Shown: positions 36,434-47,506 of the stretch, piece after piece
How the letters are laid out: every line of letters begins with the position of its first letter
How positions within the stretch are numbered: position 1 is the first letter of the stretch
From: Planctomycetota bacterium
GTDB taxonomy: Bacteria; Planctomycetota; UBA1135
NCBI GenBank assembly: GCA_002705055.1
Contig: PAHY01000002.1
Coordinates: forward strand, 1 to 64,000
Length of the DNA stretch: 64,000 nt
Reading direction: 5' to 3'
Made by a program: the position numbers and the translations under genes
Notes under the pieces: generated by a model
Told to the model about the DNA's origin: nothing
Seen by the model: the letters and a program-made list of their open reading frames with translations, nothing else
Databases searched by the model: none

Positions 36434-37599
36434 TCGCCGCCGCTCCCGACACCCACGGCCTGGTCGGCTACGGCAGCCGCGGCGTCAGCCTGGTGCGCGG
36501 CCAGGGCGCCGAGGTGGTGGACACCCACGGCCGCCGCTACCTGGACTGCACCTCGATGTACGGCGTCCTGCCGCTCGGCCACGCCCACCCGGCGATGCTC
36601 GAAACGCTGCGCGCGCAGTCCGCTGAGCTCAGCAACTGCTTCGCGAGCTTCGGCAACCCGCAGCGCGAGGCGCTGATCGAGGAGCTGGGTGCGGCCTTGG
36701 CGCCGCAGCTCGCGACGGACGGCTCGGCGCTGCGCTTCTTCTTCTGCAACTCGGGTGCGGAAGCAATCGAGGCCGCGCTCAAGCTGGCGCGCGCCACCAC
36801 CGGCCGGCCGCGCATCCTGGCGGCGAGCCGTGGCTTCCACGGCCGCACCCTGGGCGCGACTTCGCTGAACCATCGCGCCGCCTATCGGCAGCCTTTCGCT
36901 CCGCTGGTGCCGGGCGTCGAGCACGTGCGCTTCGGTGATCTGGCCGCGCTCGAGGCGGCGCTCGACGAAGAGGTCGCGGCTGTCGTGCTGGAACCGGTTC
37001 AAGGCGAAGGCGGGGTACACCCGGCGCCTTCGGGCTACCTGCGCGCGGTCAGCGCGCTGTGCCGTCAGGCCGGCGCGCTGCTAATCCTCGACGAGGTGCA
37101 GACCGGCTTCGGCCGCTGCGGCAGCTTGCTTGCCGGCCCTGCCGACGGCGCCGAGGCCGACCTGATCTGTCTGGCCAAAGGCATCGCCAACGGCTTCCCG
37201 ATGGGCGCGCTGGTCGCCGGCCCGCGCGCGGGCAGCTTCCCGCCGGGCAGCCACGGCTCGACCTTCGGCGGCAATCCGCTGGCCTGCGCCCTGGCGCGGA
37301 CCTGCCTGCGCGTGCTTGACGAACAGGACATCCCGCAGCGCGTCGCCGCCGCGGCCCCGAGCTGGCACGCCGAGCTGGCCGCCGCGTCTTCCACGCGGAT
37401 CCGCAGCGTGCGCGGGCGCGGCTACCTGATCGGGATCGAGCTGCGCGAGGAAGCCGGGCCGGTGCAGAGCGCGCTGCAGGAGCGCGGCATCCTGGCCCTG
37501 ACCGCAGGCCGTCAGGTGCTGCGCCTCTTGCCGCCGCTCATCCTCAGCGCGGCCCAACGTGACCGCGTGACCGAGACCCTGCGCGAGGTCCTGCGATGA
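36430..37599 (+). CDS. lysJ: LysW-aminoadipate semialdehyde aminotransferase (ArgD-type)
   Basis: 389 residues. Class III PLP aminotransferase: SGAEAIEAALKLAR (phosphate binding), ILDEVQTGFGR (Asp to the pyridine nitrogen) and Lys250 in LAKGIANGFPMGAL (Schiff base). It converts the semialdehyde to the amine with glutamate as donor. Overlaps lysZ and lysK by 4 bp on both sides. Confidence 0.94.
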   Translation: MIAAAPDTHGLVGYGSRGVSLVRGQGAEVVDTHGRRYLDCTSMYGVLPLGHAHPAMLETLRAQSAELSNCFASFGNPQREALIEELGAALAPQLATDGSALRFFFCNSGAEAIEAALKLARATTGRPRILAASRGFHGRTLGATSLNHRAAYRQPFAPLVPGVEHVRFGDLAALEAALDEEVAAVVLEPVQGEGGVHPAPSGYLRAVSALCRQAGALLILDEVQTGFGRCGSLLAGPADGAEADLICLAKGIANGFPMGALVAGPRAGSFPPGSHGSTFGGNPLACALARTCLRVLDEQDIPQRVAAAAPSWHAELAAASSTRIRSVRGRGYLIGIELREEAGPVQSALQERGILALTAGRQVLRLLPPLILSAAQRDRVTETLREVLR

Positions 37600-38750
37600 A
37601 TGACGACCAGGCCATCGAGCTGCTGGAGCAGATCGTGCGGATCTCCTCGGTCTCGACCGAGGAAGCCGAACTCGCGCACTGGCTGGCGGCGGAACTCCCG
37701 CGCTGCGGATTCCGCGCCCATGTGGATGCGGTCGGCAACCTGCGCGCGAGCATCGGGCGCGAGGATGCGCCGATCGACGGCGTGCTGCTCGGCCATATCG
37801 ACACCGTGCCCGGCGATCTGCCGGTCATGCGCACCCGCATGCCCGACCCGCGCGGCGAACCCTGGCAGGAGCGCCTGTTCGGGCGCGGCGCGGTCGACGC
37901 GAAAGGACCGCTGGCCTGCTTCGTCGCCGCCGCGGTGCGAGCGGTCGCGCAACGCCCGGAGCTACGGCTTGAGATCATCGGCTGCATCGAGGAGGAAGTG
38001 CCAAGCTCGCGCGGCGCGCGGCATGTCCTGGATCGCACTCCGCCCGACTTCTGCGTAGTCGGCGAGCCCAGCGGCTGGGACGGCGTCACGCTGGGCTACA
38101 AGGGCTGCCTGAACGCGCGGCTGGTCTTCCGCGGGCCCGGCCACCACGGCGCCCACGCCGATGCCAGCGTCTGCGAACGCGCCAGCGATGCCTGGCAGCG
38201 CATGCAGCAAGCCGCGCGTGCTTTCGGCGGCGAGAGCCTCTACGACTCGCTGCTGGTGAGGCTGGCCGCGATGGAGAGCGCGCACCACGAGGACGGCACC
38301 GACTCGGCGACCCTCACCGTTTCGCTTCGTCTCCCCGAGTCGCTTCCGCCGCAGGAGGCGCGCGCCTGGCTCGCCGAGCACGCGCGCGCGACGCAGATTC
38401 TGATCGATGGCGAGATCGCCGCCTGGTCCGGCCCGCGCCACAGCTCGCTGGCGCGCACCCTGCAGCGATCGATCCTGCAGGCCGGCGGCCGCCCGCGCGC
38501 CATCCGCAAGACCGGCACCGCCGACCTCAATCTGGTCGCCCCCGCCTGGAACTGCCCCGCGGTCGCCTACGGCCCCGGAGACGCCGCGCTCGACCACACC
38601 CCCCACGAGCACATCGTGCTGGAGGAGTTCCGTCGCGGCATCGCGGTGCTCGCCTCGGCCCTCACTGCGGCAGCGCGGCCAGAAACTGACGCAGCTCCTG
38701 GTCGTAGCTCGGCGGCATCGGGTCGTTGTGGCGCGCGCGCAGATGGGTGA
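37596..38750 (+). CDS. lysK: LysW-lysine/ornithine hydrolase (M20 peptidase type)
   Basis: 384 residues. The M20 zinc-enzyme motifs LLGHIDTVPG, FGRGAVDAKGPLA and IEEEVPSSRGA are present, plus the dimerisation-domain segment GPGHHGAHA and the C-terminal DHTPHEHI. It releases lysine (or ornithine) from LysW, the last step of the pathway. The final 29 codons overlap the convergent hydrolase gene by 89 bp and are not family-like, so the functional protein probably ends earlier or has a free tail. Confidence 0.92.
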   Translation: MNDDQAIELLEQIVRISSVSTEEAELAHWLAAELPRCGFRAHVDAVGNLRASIGREDAPIDGVLLGHIDTVPGDLPVMRTRMPDPRGEPWQERLFGRGAVDAKGPLACFVAAAVRAVAQRPELRLEIIGCIEEEVPSSRGARHVLDRTPPDFCVVGEPSGWDGVTLGYKGCLNARLVFRGPGHHGAHADASVCERASDAWQRMQQAARAFGGESLYDSLLVRLAAMESAHHEDGTDSATLTVSLRLPESLPPQEARAWLAEHARATQILIDGEIAAWSGPRHSSLARTLQRSILQAGGRPRAIRKTGTADLNLVAPAWNCPAVAYGPGDAALDHTPHEHIVLEEFRRGIAVLASALTAAARPETDAAPGRSSAASGRCGARADG

Positions 38751-39498
38751 GGAACTGCTTGGGGTCGGGCGCAGCTTCAAAGAGCGCGCGGCCCAGCTCG
38801 ATCGGGATCACTTCGTCGGCGTCGCCGTGGCTCTGTAGGAGCGGGGCCTGGACCTGCGCCATGCTCGCCGCCGAGTCGAGCTTGCCCTCGGGGACCATCC
38901 AGGACAGCGCGGGATAGTGCAGATCAGCCACGGCCTGCATCGAGCTGAAGGTGCTCTCCAGCACCAGCGCGCGCGCGGGCGCTTCGGCGGCGAGCGCGAC
39001 CGCGAACGCACCGCCTAGGGAACGGCCGAGCAGCACGACTTCAGCCTCCGCCACGCCTGCAAGTTCCGCCAAGCGGGTACGCGCTCGCCGCGCCGCCTCG
39101 AGCGCGTTGGCCACGCTGGGCTTCCCTTCGCTGCGCCCGTAGCCGGGGTAGTCGACGATCATGGTGCTGACCCCGACCTCGTTCTGCAGCCGGCGCAGCA
39201 CCGGCGCGCGGTGGCTCAGGTTGCCGGCATTGCCATGCAGAAAGAGCACCGTCGCGATCGGCTGCGGATGCGGGCAGTACCAGGCGTGGATGGATGTGCC
39301 GTCTTCCAACTGAAGCCAGACGTCCTCATAGTCGAGGTTCTCCGGCTCCCAGTAGCCGTCCGGATGCTTGCTGGGGAAGAACAGCAGCAGCTCATCCAAG
39401 GACAGGAAGCCGCCATCCTTACTGGCGGACTGCTGGACCGCTACGCCGCAGGCCAGGACGAGGCTTGCGATCAGCGCGAAGCGGACGCCGCGCTTCAA
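38662..39498 (-). CDS. Secreted or membrane-anchored alpha/beta hydrolase
   Basis: 278 residues from a TTG start that overlaps the stop of the sulfatase gene (TTGA). The N terminus has a hydrophobic leader (FALIASLVLACGVAV), possibly a lipobox. The catalytic set is Ser in LGRSLGGAF, Asp in HGDADEVIP and His in RARHNDP; HGNAGN forms the oxyanion region. It resembles the Bem46/ABHD13-type hydrolases. Substrate unknown; likely co-expressed with the sulfatase. Confidence 0.85.
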   Translation of the reverse strand: MKRGVRFALIASLVLACGVAVQQSASKDGGFLSLDELLLFFPSKHPDGYWEPENLDYEDVWLQLEDGTSIHAWYCPHPQPIATVLFLHGNAGNLSHRAPVLRRLQNEVGVSTMIVDYPGYGRSEGKPSVANALEAARRARTRLAELAGVAEAEVVLLGRSLGGAFAVALAAEAPARALVLESTFSSMQAVADLHYPALSWMVPEGKLDSAASMAQVQAPLLQSHGDADEVIPIELGRALFEAAPDPKQFLTHLRARHNDPMPPSYDQELRQFLAALPQ

Positions 39499-41924
39499 TC
39501 CTGCTCCGCCGTCGTCAGGCTGGCCCGCCAGGCGCGGTGACGCTCGGTGAGCATGTCCACTAGATCCGGGCGCTGCGCGGCCAGGTTGTGCTCCTCGCCG
39601 GGGTCTTCGGCCAGGTTGTAGAGGTGCGTCCCGAAGCGGACATCCACCTGCTCGAAGTTGGCGGAGCTGCGGGCGCGGTTCTCGTTGGTGGTCACCAGCA
39701 GCTTCCAGTCACCCATCCTCACCGACCACTGCCAACCGGTGTCCCAGTGCAGCGTGCGGTTCGGATCGGCCTTTCGTTCGCCTTTCAGTTCGGCGAGCTG
39801 CGAGCGGCCGTCGAAGGCGCCGCGCTCGGTGGCGACCCCGACCAGCTCGCAGATGGTCGGCGCCAGATCCAGGCAGCTGAACACGCCTTCGTGCACCCGG
39901 CCTTCCGGCAGGACGCCGGGCATCTTGACGAAGGTACGCACCCGCGTGCCCCCTTCCATCAGGTGGTACTTGCTGCCGGCAAGCGGGCCGTTGTCGGCCC
40001 AGTCCGGCACGCAGCCGCCGTTGTCGACGGTGTACACGACCAGCGTTTCCTCCGCCATGCCGCGCTGGTTCAGATGGTCGAGCAGTCGCCCCACTTCGCG
40101 GTCGAGCACCTCGAGCTGCGCCAGGTAATAGGCGCGCCCTTCCGGCCAGTCGCGCCGATGCACGCCTTTGTACCACTCGCGATACTCGATCTCGTCGGCG
40201 TTCCAATCTGGGAAGCGCTCCAGGCCGCGCGCCTCCAGCTCTTCGTCGGGCAACTGCCAGGCGAAGTTATGCACCGCGTTGTGATTCAGGAAGGCGAACC
40301 ACGGACGATCATGGTGACGATCGATGAAGTCCATCGTCTGCTGCGTCCAGTCGACGGTCGTGAAGCCCTCCCACTCGATCTGCTGATCGTCGTCCCACAT
40401 CGGCTCGACCTCCATCTGGCCGGCCGCCTTGCCGTAACGCTGCTGCGCCTCGCGCGAGTGGTAGAGGTAGTGCACGCGGCCGCCGCAGGTCGTGCCGAAG
40501 AAGCGATCGAAGCCCTGGTTCAGCGGAAAGCCCGGCTTGTTCGGGCCGTTGTCGGGCCCGCCGGTGTGGACCTTGCCGAAGTACCCGGTCGCGTAACCCG
40601 CCGCCTTGAGGCGCTCGGCCAGCGTGATCGCCTCGGCCGGCAGGCCCTGCCCGCCGCCGTAGTAGAAGTTGTTCCAGCGCTGCTGATAGCGGCCGGTGAT
40701 CAGGCCGACGCGCGAGGGGTTGCAGATCGGCGAAGAGGCATAGGCCTGCGGCATCGTCACGCCTTCGGCCGCTAGCCGATCCAGGTTCGGGGTCGAGACG
40801 TCGTCCTTCAGGCCGAGGTAGGAGAAGTCGGCCCAGCCCTGGTCGTCGGCGAGGATCAGCAGGACATTGGGCTTGCGCTCGCGGTTCACGAAGCTGATCA
40901 GTTCTTTGACGAGCAGATTCCGCGCCGCGTTCCACTCGCGTTTGCCTTCGATGGCCTCCGTCGCGAGTACCGGGAAGCGCCGCGCCAGCAGCTCGGCCGT
41001 CTCCCCCATGACCGCGTAGCCATCCTGCCGCTCCATGTAGGTCGGACCTTCAAACCCATAGCTCTCGCGCAGCACGAGATCGCCCAGCGCAAAGACCCAA
41101 GCGTGTGGGACCGTGCGCGCCAGCGCCCGCTGCCGGCCGCTCGCTTCGGCCATCCCGCCCGGGCCAAGAATCTCAGCCTCCAGCCTGCGCGTGATCGGCT
41201 CCGGCCCCTTCCCGCCCGACTTCCAGTCGACCGCGTGGATGGCCTCGTGGATCACGATCTCGCCCAGGGTCGAGAAGGAGCGCAGATCCCCTTCCTCGTC
41301 GGCCAAGGAAATCACGCACATGGTGTCGCCGCCGCGCAGCGTGACACCGCCGGGTGAAGGCATCGTGGTCACGAGCACGACCTTGATCGCGCTGTTCGGA
41401 TCCCGCACCCCAAGCCCCGATCGGATCAGTCCAAGCGCTTGCTCCCAGCCTGGCTCCGCCCACTCCGCCAACTGTTCGCCGAAACGCTCGAGCCGTTCCT
41501 GCCGCGGCAGCCAGTGGATCGATCGAAAGCTCGCCTCCGTCTCGGCCAAGGCCCGCGCGGCCTGCTCGACGATCGTCAGCGCTTCCAGGAGCGGCGCCAT
41601 GCCCTCGCGCCCCTCCCATTCCTCGACGGCACTCGCGAAGGAATCCGCAGCTTCTTCCATCGAGCCGAACTGCGCCACCATGGCATCGGCCAGCCCCAAG
41701 GCCCGGCTCGCGATCTGAGGCTCCAGCCCCTCCAGCAGGGCGGCCGCCTTGATCATGCCATCCAGCGCCAGCGAGGGAGCCTGGCCGGCCGCCGCGGTGC
41801 GGGTCAGCATCCAGTACTCCAGCGTGGCGCTGGTGTCGAAGACCAGCTGCGTCGGGCTCGCGGCGGGGCCTTGAGCCGGCGGCGGCGCCTGGACGATGAG
41901 GGAAAGACAGATCGCGGCGAACAC
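39495..41924 (-). CDS. Sulfatase fused to an N-terminal HExxH peptidase-like domain
   Basis: 809 residues from GTG at 41922-41924. After a signal peptide, residues 25-350 form a domain containing EIVIHEAIHAVDW (His226, Glu227, His230), the zinc-binding HExxH of metallopeptidases. From about 353 (KPNVLLILADDQGW) a complete type I sulfatase follows, with the formylglycine precursor Cys401 in CNPSR. Exported sulfatases desulfate polysaccharides; pairing one with a putative metallopeptidase is unusual. TAGAAT (minus strand, 41931-41936) ends 6 nt before the start. Confidence 0.85.
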   Translation of the reverse strand: MFAAICLSLIVQAPPPAQGPAASPTQLVFDTSATLEYWMLTRTAAAGQAPSLALDGMIKAAALLEGLEPQIASRALGLADAMVAQFGSMEEAADSFASAVEEWEGREGMAPLLEALTIVEQAARALAETEASFRSIHWLPRQERLERFGEQLAEWAEPGWEQALGLIRSGLGVRDPNSAIKVVLVTTMPSPGGVTLRGGDTMCVISLADEEGDLRSFSTLGEIVIHEAIHAVDWKSGGKGPEPITRRLEAEILGPGGMAEASGRQRALARTVPHAWVFALGDLVLRESYGFEGPTYMERQDGYAVMGETAELLARRFPVLATEAIEGKREWNAARNLLVKELISFVNRERKPNVLLILADDQGWADFSYLGLKDDVSTPNLDRLAAEGVTMPQAYASSPICNPSRVGLITGRYQQRWNNFYYGGGQGLPAEAITLAERLKAAGYATGYFGKVHTGGPDNGPNKPGFPLNQGFDRFFGTTCGGRVHYLYHSREAQQRYGKAAGQMEVEPMWDDDQQIEWEGFTTVDWTQQTMDFIDRHHDRPWFAFLNHNAVHNFAWQLPDEELEARGLERFPDWNADEIEYREWYKGVHRRDWPEGRAYYLAQLEVLDREVGRLLDHLNQRGMAEETLVVYTVDNGGCVPDWADNGPLAGSKYHLMEGGTRVRTFVKMPGVLPEGRVHEGVFSCLDLAPTICELVGVATERGAFDGRSQLAELKGERKADPNRTLHWDTGWQWSVRMGDWKLLVTTNENRARSSANFEQVDVRFGTHLYNLAEDPGEEHNLAAQRPDLVDMLTERHRAWRASLTTAEQD

Positions 41925-41926
41925 CC

Positions 41927-43030
41927 TTGGATTCTAGACCCCCGGCGCCACCCCCGCAGCACGCGGCTTACCTCGCTCAGCAGCACTTCGGCTCGCTGGA
42001 CGGCGTAAGGGCCTGCGCAGTGCTGGCGGTGATCTGGCATCACACGGTGCCGTACCAGTACTTCGCACTGCCGATCACGAACCGCGGCTTCCTGGGCGTG
42101 GACCTGTTCTTCGTCCTGAGCGGCTTCCTGATCGTGACGCTGCTGCTGCGCGAACGCGCCCGGCGCGGGGCGATCTCCTTACGTCGCTTCTACGCGCGCC
42201 GGACGCTGCGGATCTTCCCCGTCTACTACGCGCTGCTCGCCGCCTTCGCCGCGCTCTACCTGCTCCAGCCCAACGCCGGTTCCGCCACGGCCTACTGGCG
42301 CGAGCTGCCCTACTACCTCAGCTACACCTCCAACTGGATCGAGGCTGGGGTGCTGCCAATCGCCTGGTCGCTCGCCGCCGAGGAGCAGTTCTATCTGCTC
42401 TGGCCGCCGGTCGAGCGCTTCGCGCGCCGGCTGGCGGTGCCGCTAATCCTGGCGGTGATCGGTCTCTCGCAGGCGGTCAACTTCGGTCTGCTCGACGACT
42501 GGCTGCAGACCTGGATCGGCCCGCACGCGCTGAGCCTCGAGATCGTCCAGGCCACCTTCACGCCGATCGCGCTGGGCGTGCTGCTGGCCCACGCGCTGCA
42601 TCGTCCGGCGGGCTTCACGCGCGTTCACCGCTGGCTGGGCGGCGCCGCCAGCCCGCTACTGGTCGGCGCGGCGCTGCTGGCCGCGATGAACTGGCCCGGC
42701 GAAGACCTGTCCGGCCTGCCACGCCTGAGCATCCAGCTGCTGATGGCGCTGTTCCTGGCTAGCCTCGTCCTGCGCGAGGAGCACGCGCTGCGCCGCCTGC
42801 TGCGCGCCCGCCCGCTGCAGCACCTGGGCCGGATCAGCTACGGGATGTACCTCTTCCATCTGTACATCGCCTACGCCGCGGCCAAGTTCGTCGCCAAGCT
42901 GCCGGCCCCGGCCGCCAGCCCGGTGCTGACCTTCCTGTTCGCCAGCCTGGCGACCGCCGCGGTGGCCACCCTCAGCTTCCGCTACTTCGAAACGCCGATC
43001 CTGCGCTGGAAAGACCGCTTCCGCGCTTGA
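41927..43030 (+). CDS. Acyltransferase-3 family membrane protein
   Basis: 367 residues with about ten spans. FGSLDGVRACAVLAVIWHH, FLGVDLFFVLSGFLIV and RFYARRTLRIFPVYY are the defining motifs of the OafA/YrhL acyltransferase-3 family, which transfers acyl groups to surface glycans. The start is uncertain: TTG 41927 is only 2 bp from the divergent sulfatase gene, and the first 25 residues are not conserved. Confidence 0.87.
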   Translation: MDSRPPAPPPQHAAYLAQQHFGSLDGVRACAVLAVIWHHTVPYQYFALPITNRGFLGVDLFFVLSGFLIVTLLLRERARRGAISLRRFYARRTLRIFPVYYALLAAFAALYLLQPNAGSATAYWRELPYYLSYTSNWIEAGVLPIAWSLAAEEQFYLLWPPVERFARRLAVPLILAVIGLSQAVNFGLLDDWLQTWIGPHALSLEIVQATFTPIALGVLLAHALHRPAGFTRVHRWLGGAASPLLVGAALLAAMNWPGEDLSGLPRLSIQLLMALFLASLVLREEHALRRLLRARPLQHLGRISYGMYLFHLYIAYAAAKFVAKLPAPAASPVLTFLFASLATAAVATLSFRYFETPILRWKDRFRA

Positions 43031-43059
43031 ATCCGCGGGCGGGGGTACGATCTGCCCCC

Positions 43060-45195
<2,136 letters not shown>

Positions 45196-45350
45196 AGCCG
45201 CGCGATTCTGCGCCCGTCCGGTGACGGGCTGATGACGGAGCCACTCCCTTCCGATCGCGACCACCCTGCTCTCGGCCAGCGAGTTGGTCGGCCTGATGCT
45301 GATCTGGCTGGGCTATCGCTGGTGCTTGCTGGCGCCGCTCGTGACGCCCG

Positions 45351-45755
45351 CTACTTCCACAAGCCCAGCACCACCGCGAACAGCATGAACTGGCCGATGT
45401 GGTAGCCGGCGTCGATCGCCCACAGCTTGAAGCTGTGCTGGGCGAACTGATAGTTGACCCCGAAGCTGGCGGCGACGAAGCCGACGCTGCCCATCAGCGC
45501 GACGTGCAGCGCTTGGTGCAGGCTGAAGTCCGCGCCGAACCAATCGGTCGCGACGCGCGCCAGCGCCCAGGCCGCGACCAGCGAGAACAGCAGCGCGAAG
45601 CCGAAGACCTTGCCCGGGTGACCCTGCTGGGACTCGTCGTAGCCCGCCTCCTTCATCCACACCTTGCCGAACAGCGCCGGCGAGTACCACAGACCGCCGA
45701 GCAGGAAGGAAGCCACGGCCGCGACGACGATGGCGAGAAGGTTGAGGTCTTCCAT
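45351..45755 (-). CDS. DUF1761-family membrane protein
   Basis: 134 residues from ATG at 45753-45755 (MEDLNLLAIVVAAVASFLLG). GGLWYSPALFGKVWMKEAGY and the four-span layout fit DUF1761. Function unknown. The -10 TAGCAT (minus strand, 45763-45768) ends 7 nt before the start and shares its GCTAGC core with the divergent permease. The 155 bp between this gene and the peptidase (45196-45350) hold no gene I can support. Confidence 0.8.
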   Translation of the reverse strand: MEDLNLLAIVVAAVASFLLGGLWYSPALFGKVWMKEAGYDESQQGHPGKVFGFALLFSLVAAWALARVATDWFGADFSLHQALHVALMGSVGFVAASFGVNYQFAQHSFKLWAIDAGYHIGQFMLFAVVLGLWK

Positions 45756-45779
45756 CGCCGCCATGCTAGCAAGGGTCAG

Positions 45780-47150
45780 GTGAGCGAGGCCACCACCCCC
45801 TCTCTCCGCCGCGAACTGGGCGGGCTGCACGCGACCGGCATCGTGCTGGGCGCGATCATCGGGGTGGGGATCTTCCTGACGCCCAGCAAGGTGGCGGCGC
45901 AGGCGGGCTCGGCGGAGCTCGCGCTAGTGCTCTGGGCGATCGGCGGGCTCATCGCGATGGCTGGCGCGCTGTGCATGGCCGAAGTCGGCGCGCGCTATCC
46001 CACTTCGGGCGGAGAGATCATGGCGCTGCGCCACATGATCGGAAAGCTGCCCGCCTTCCTCTATGGATGGTCCCTGCTGACCGCGATCCAGACCGGCGTG
46101 CTGGTGATCATCGCGCTGTTCGGTGCCCAGAACCTGGGAGTCTTACTTGGGCAGGACTGGGGGCCGACTGAAACCGCCGCCGCGGCATCGGCGGCGATCG
46201 CGGGCCTGGCCGTGCTCAACCTGATGGGTGTGCGCTACGGCGCCTGGGCACAGACGCTGACTTCGATCTTCAAGGTGGTCGTGCTCGCGGCGCTGACCGC
46301 GCTCGGGGTTTGGGCGATCTTTGATGGCCTGACTCCGGCTGACGCGGCGCCGGTCACGGGCGAACTCGCGACCGAGAACCAGCTGCGCCCGACGCTGACC
46401 GTCTTCCTCGCCGGCATCGCCGCGACGCTGTTCAGCTACGGCGGCTTTCACCAGGTCACCTGGGTCGGCGGCGAGGTGCGCGACCCGCAGCGCACGGTGC
46501 CGCGCGCGATCGTGCTGGGCGTGCTGCTGGTGATCGCCTGCTATCTGGCCGCGAACTGGGCCTACTTCTCGCTGCTTCCTTTTGAGCAGGTCACCGGCTC
46601 GAAGTCGCTGGCCGCCGACGCGGTCGGCACGCGCCTGCCGGAAGCGGCGCGCCGGCTGACCGCGCTCGCGCTATGCGTCTCGGCCTTCGGCATCGCCAAT
46701 GCGCAGCTGCTGACTACCCCGCGCGTGTACTACTCACTCGCGCGCGAAGGGCTCTTCCCGAAGCTGCTCGGCGAGCTTCACCACCAGAGCGGCGTGCCGC
46801 GTGCGGCCATCCTGCTGCAGACCGTGCTGGCGATTTCGCTGCTGTGGATCGCCGGCGGCGACCGCATGGACCAGCTGGTCACCGGCGTGGTCTTCGTCGA
46901 CTGGGTCTTCCACATCCTCGCGGTGGGCGGCCTGTTCCTGGTCCGCCGTCGCGGCGAACCGGCGCCGGAGTACCGCACGCCGTGGTGGCCGCTGCCGCCG
47001 CTGATCTTCCTAGTCGGCGCGATCGTCGGCCTGGGCGCGACCTTCCTGGATCCGCAAGTGCGGCAGGCCAGCCTGCTAGGTGTGGCCTGGATCCTGGTGG
47101 GTGTCGCCGTCTACTTCGCCCAGGCGAAGTTCGCTAGGACGACGCGGTAG
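45780..47150 (+). CDS. APC-family amino acid permease
   Basis: 456 residues from GTG 45780, about twelve spans. GIVLGAIIGVGIFLTPSKVA is the first-helix signature of the amino acid-polyamine-organocation superfamily; FSYGGFHQVTWVGGEVRDPQRTVPRA is the helix 6 region. It should import amino acids by cation symport; the substrate is not evident. The 3' end overlaps the convergent VOC gene by 40 bp. Confidence 0.9.
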   Translation: MSEATTPSLRRELGGLHATGIVLGAIIGVGIFLTPSKVAAQAGSAELALVLWAIGGLIAMAGALCMAEVGARYPTSGGEIMALRHMIGKLPAFLYGWSLLTAIQTGVLVIIALFGAQNLGVLLGQDWGPTETAAAASAAIAGLAVLNLMGVRYGAWAQTLTSIFKVVVLAALTALGVWAIFDGLTPADAAPVTGELATENQLRPTLTVFLAGIAATLFSYGGFHQVTWVGGEVRDPQRTVPRAIVLGVLLVIACYLAANWAYFSLLPFEQVTGSKSLAADAVGTRLPEAARRLTALALCVSAFGIANAQLLTTPRVYYSLAREGLFPKLLGELHHQSGVPRAAILLQTVLAISLLWIAGGDRMDQLVTGVVFVDWVFHILAVGGLFLVRRRGEPAPEYRTPWWPLPPLIFLVGAIVGLGATFLDPQVRQASLLGVAWILVGVAVYFAQAKFARTTR

Positions 47151-47506
47151 CCATCGAGGTCGGCGTAGGTGCGGCCCTGGCGATCCCAGTAGGGGTTGTG
47201 GGCCGGGACATGCTGCCAGCCAGCCGCCTCGGCGCGGCGGCAGGCCGCCTGCCACTCCGCTTCTTCAGGTAGGTAGAAGACCAGCAGGTGCTCGGGCGAA
47301 GGCGCGCCGCCTGCCGGCACCCCCGCCTCACGCGTGAACTCCAGATGATAGCCGGCGCCCGGATGACCGAGCATCACGCCGTCGAAGCCGTCGTGATCGC
47401 GAAAGCCGCCCAGCCGCTCGAAGCCGAGGCCATCGACGTACTGACGCTCGATCTCGTCCAGCCGATCAGTCGGCCGCGCGATGCGGAGGTGAGCGGACCG
47501 CGTCAC
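47111..47506 (-). CDS. VOC (glyoxalase-fold) family protein
   Basis: 131 residues from GTG at 47504-47506, overlapping the sulfatase stop (GTGA). HLRIARPTDRLDEIERQYVDGLGFERLGGF and the end NPYWDRQGRTYADLDGYRVVL show the two-module vicinal-oxygen-chelate fold. Metal ligands cannot be assigned firmly. Probably translated with the sulfatase. Confidence 0.82.
   Translation of the reverse strand: MTRSAHLRIARPTDRLDEIERQYVDGLGFERLGGFRDHDGFDGVMLGHPGAGYHLEFTREAGVPAGGAPSPEHLLVFYLPEEAEWQAACRRAEAAGWQHVPAHNPYWDRQGRTYADLDGYRVVLANFAWAK

Noticed and set aside
45196-45350. Possible membrane-protein remnant (GLMLIWLGYRW) between the prolyl oligopeptidase and DUF1761 genes
   Set aside because: Too short, no homologous partner recognised and no start or stop context; chance translation is as likely.
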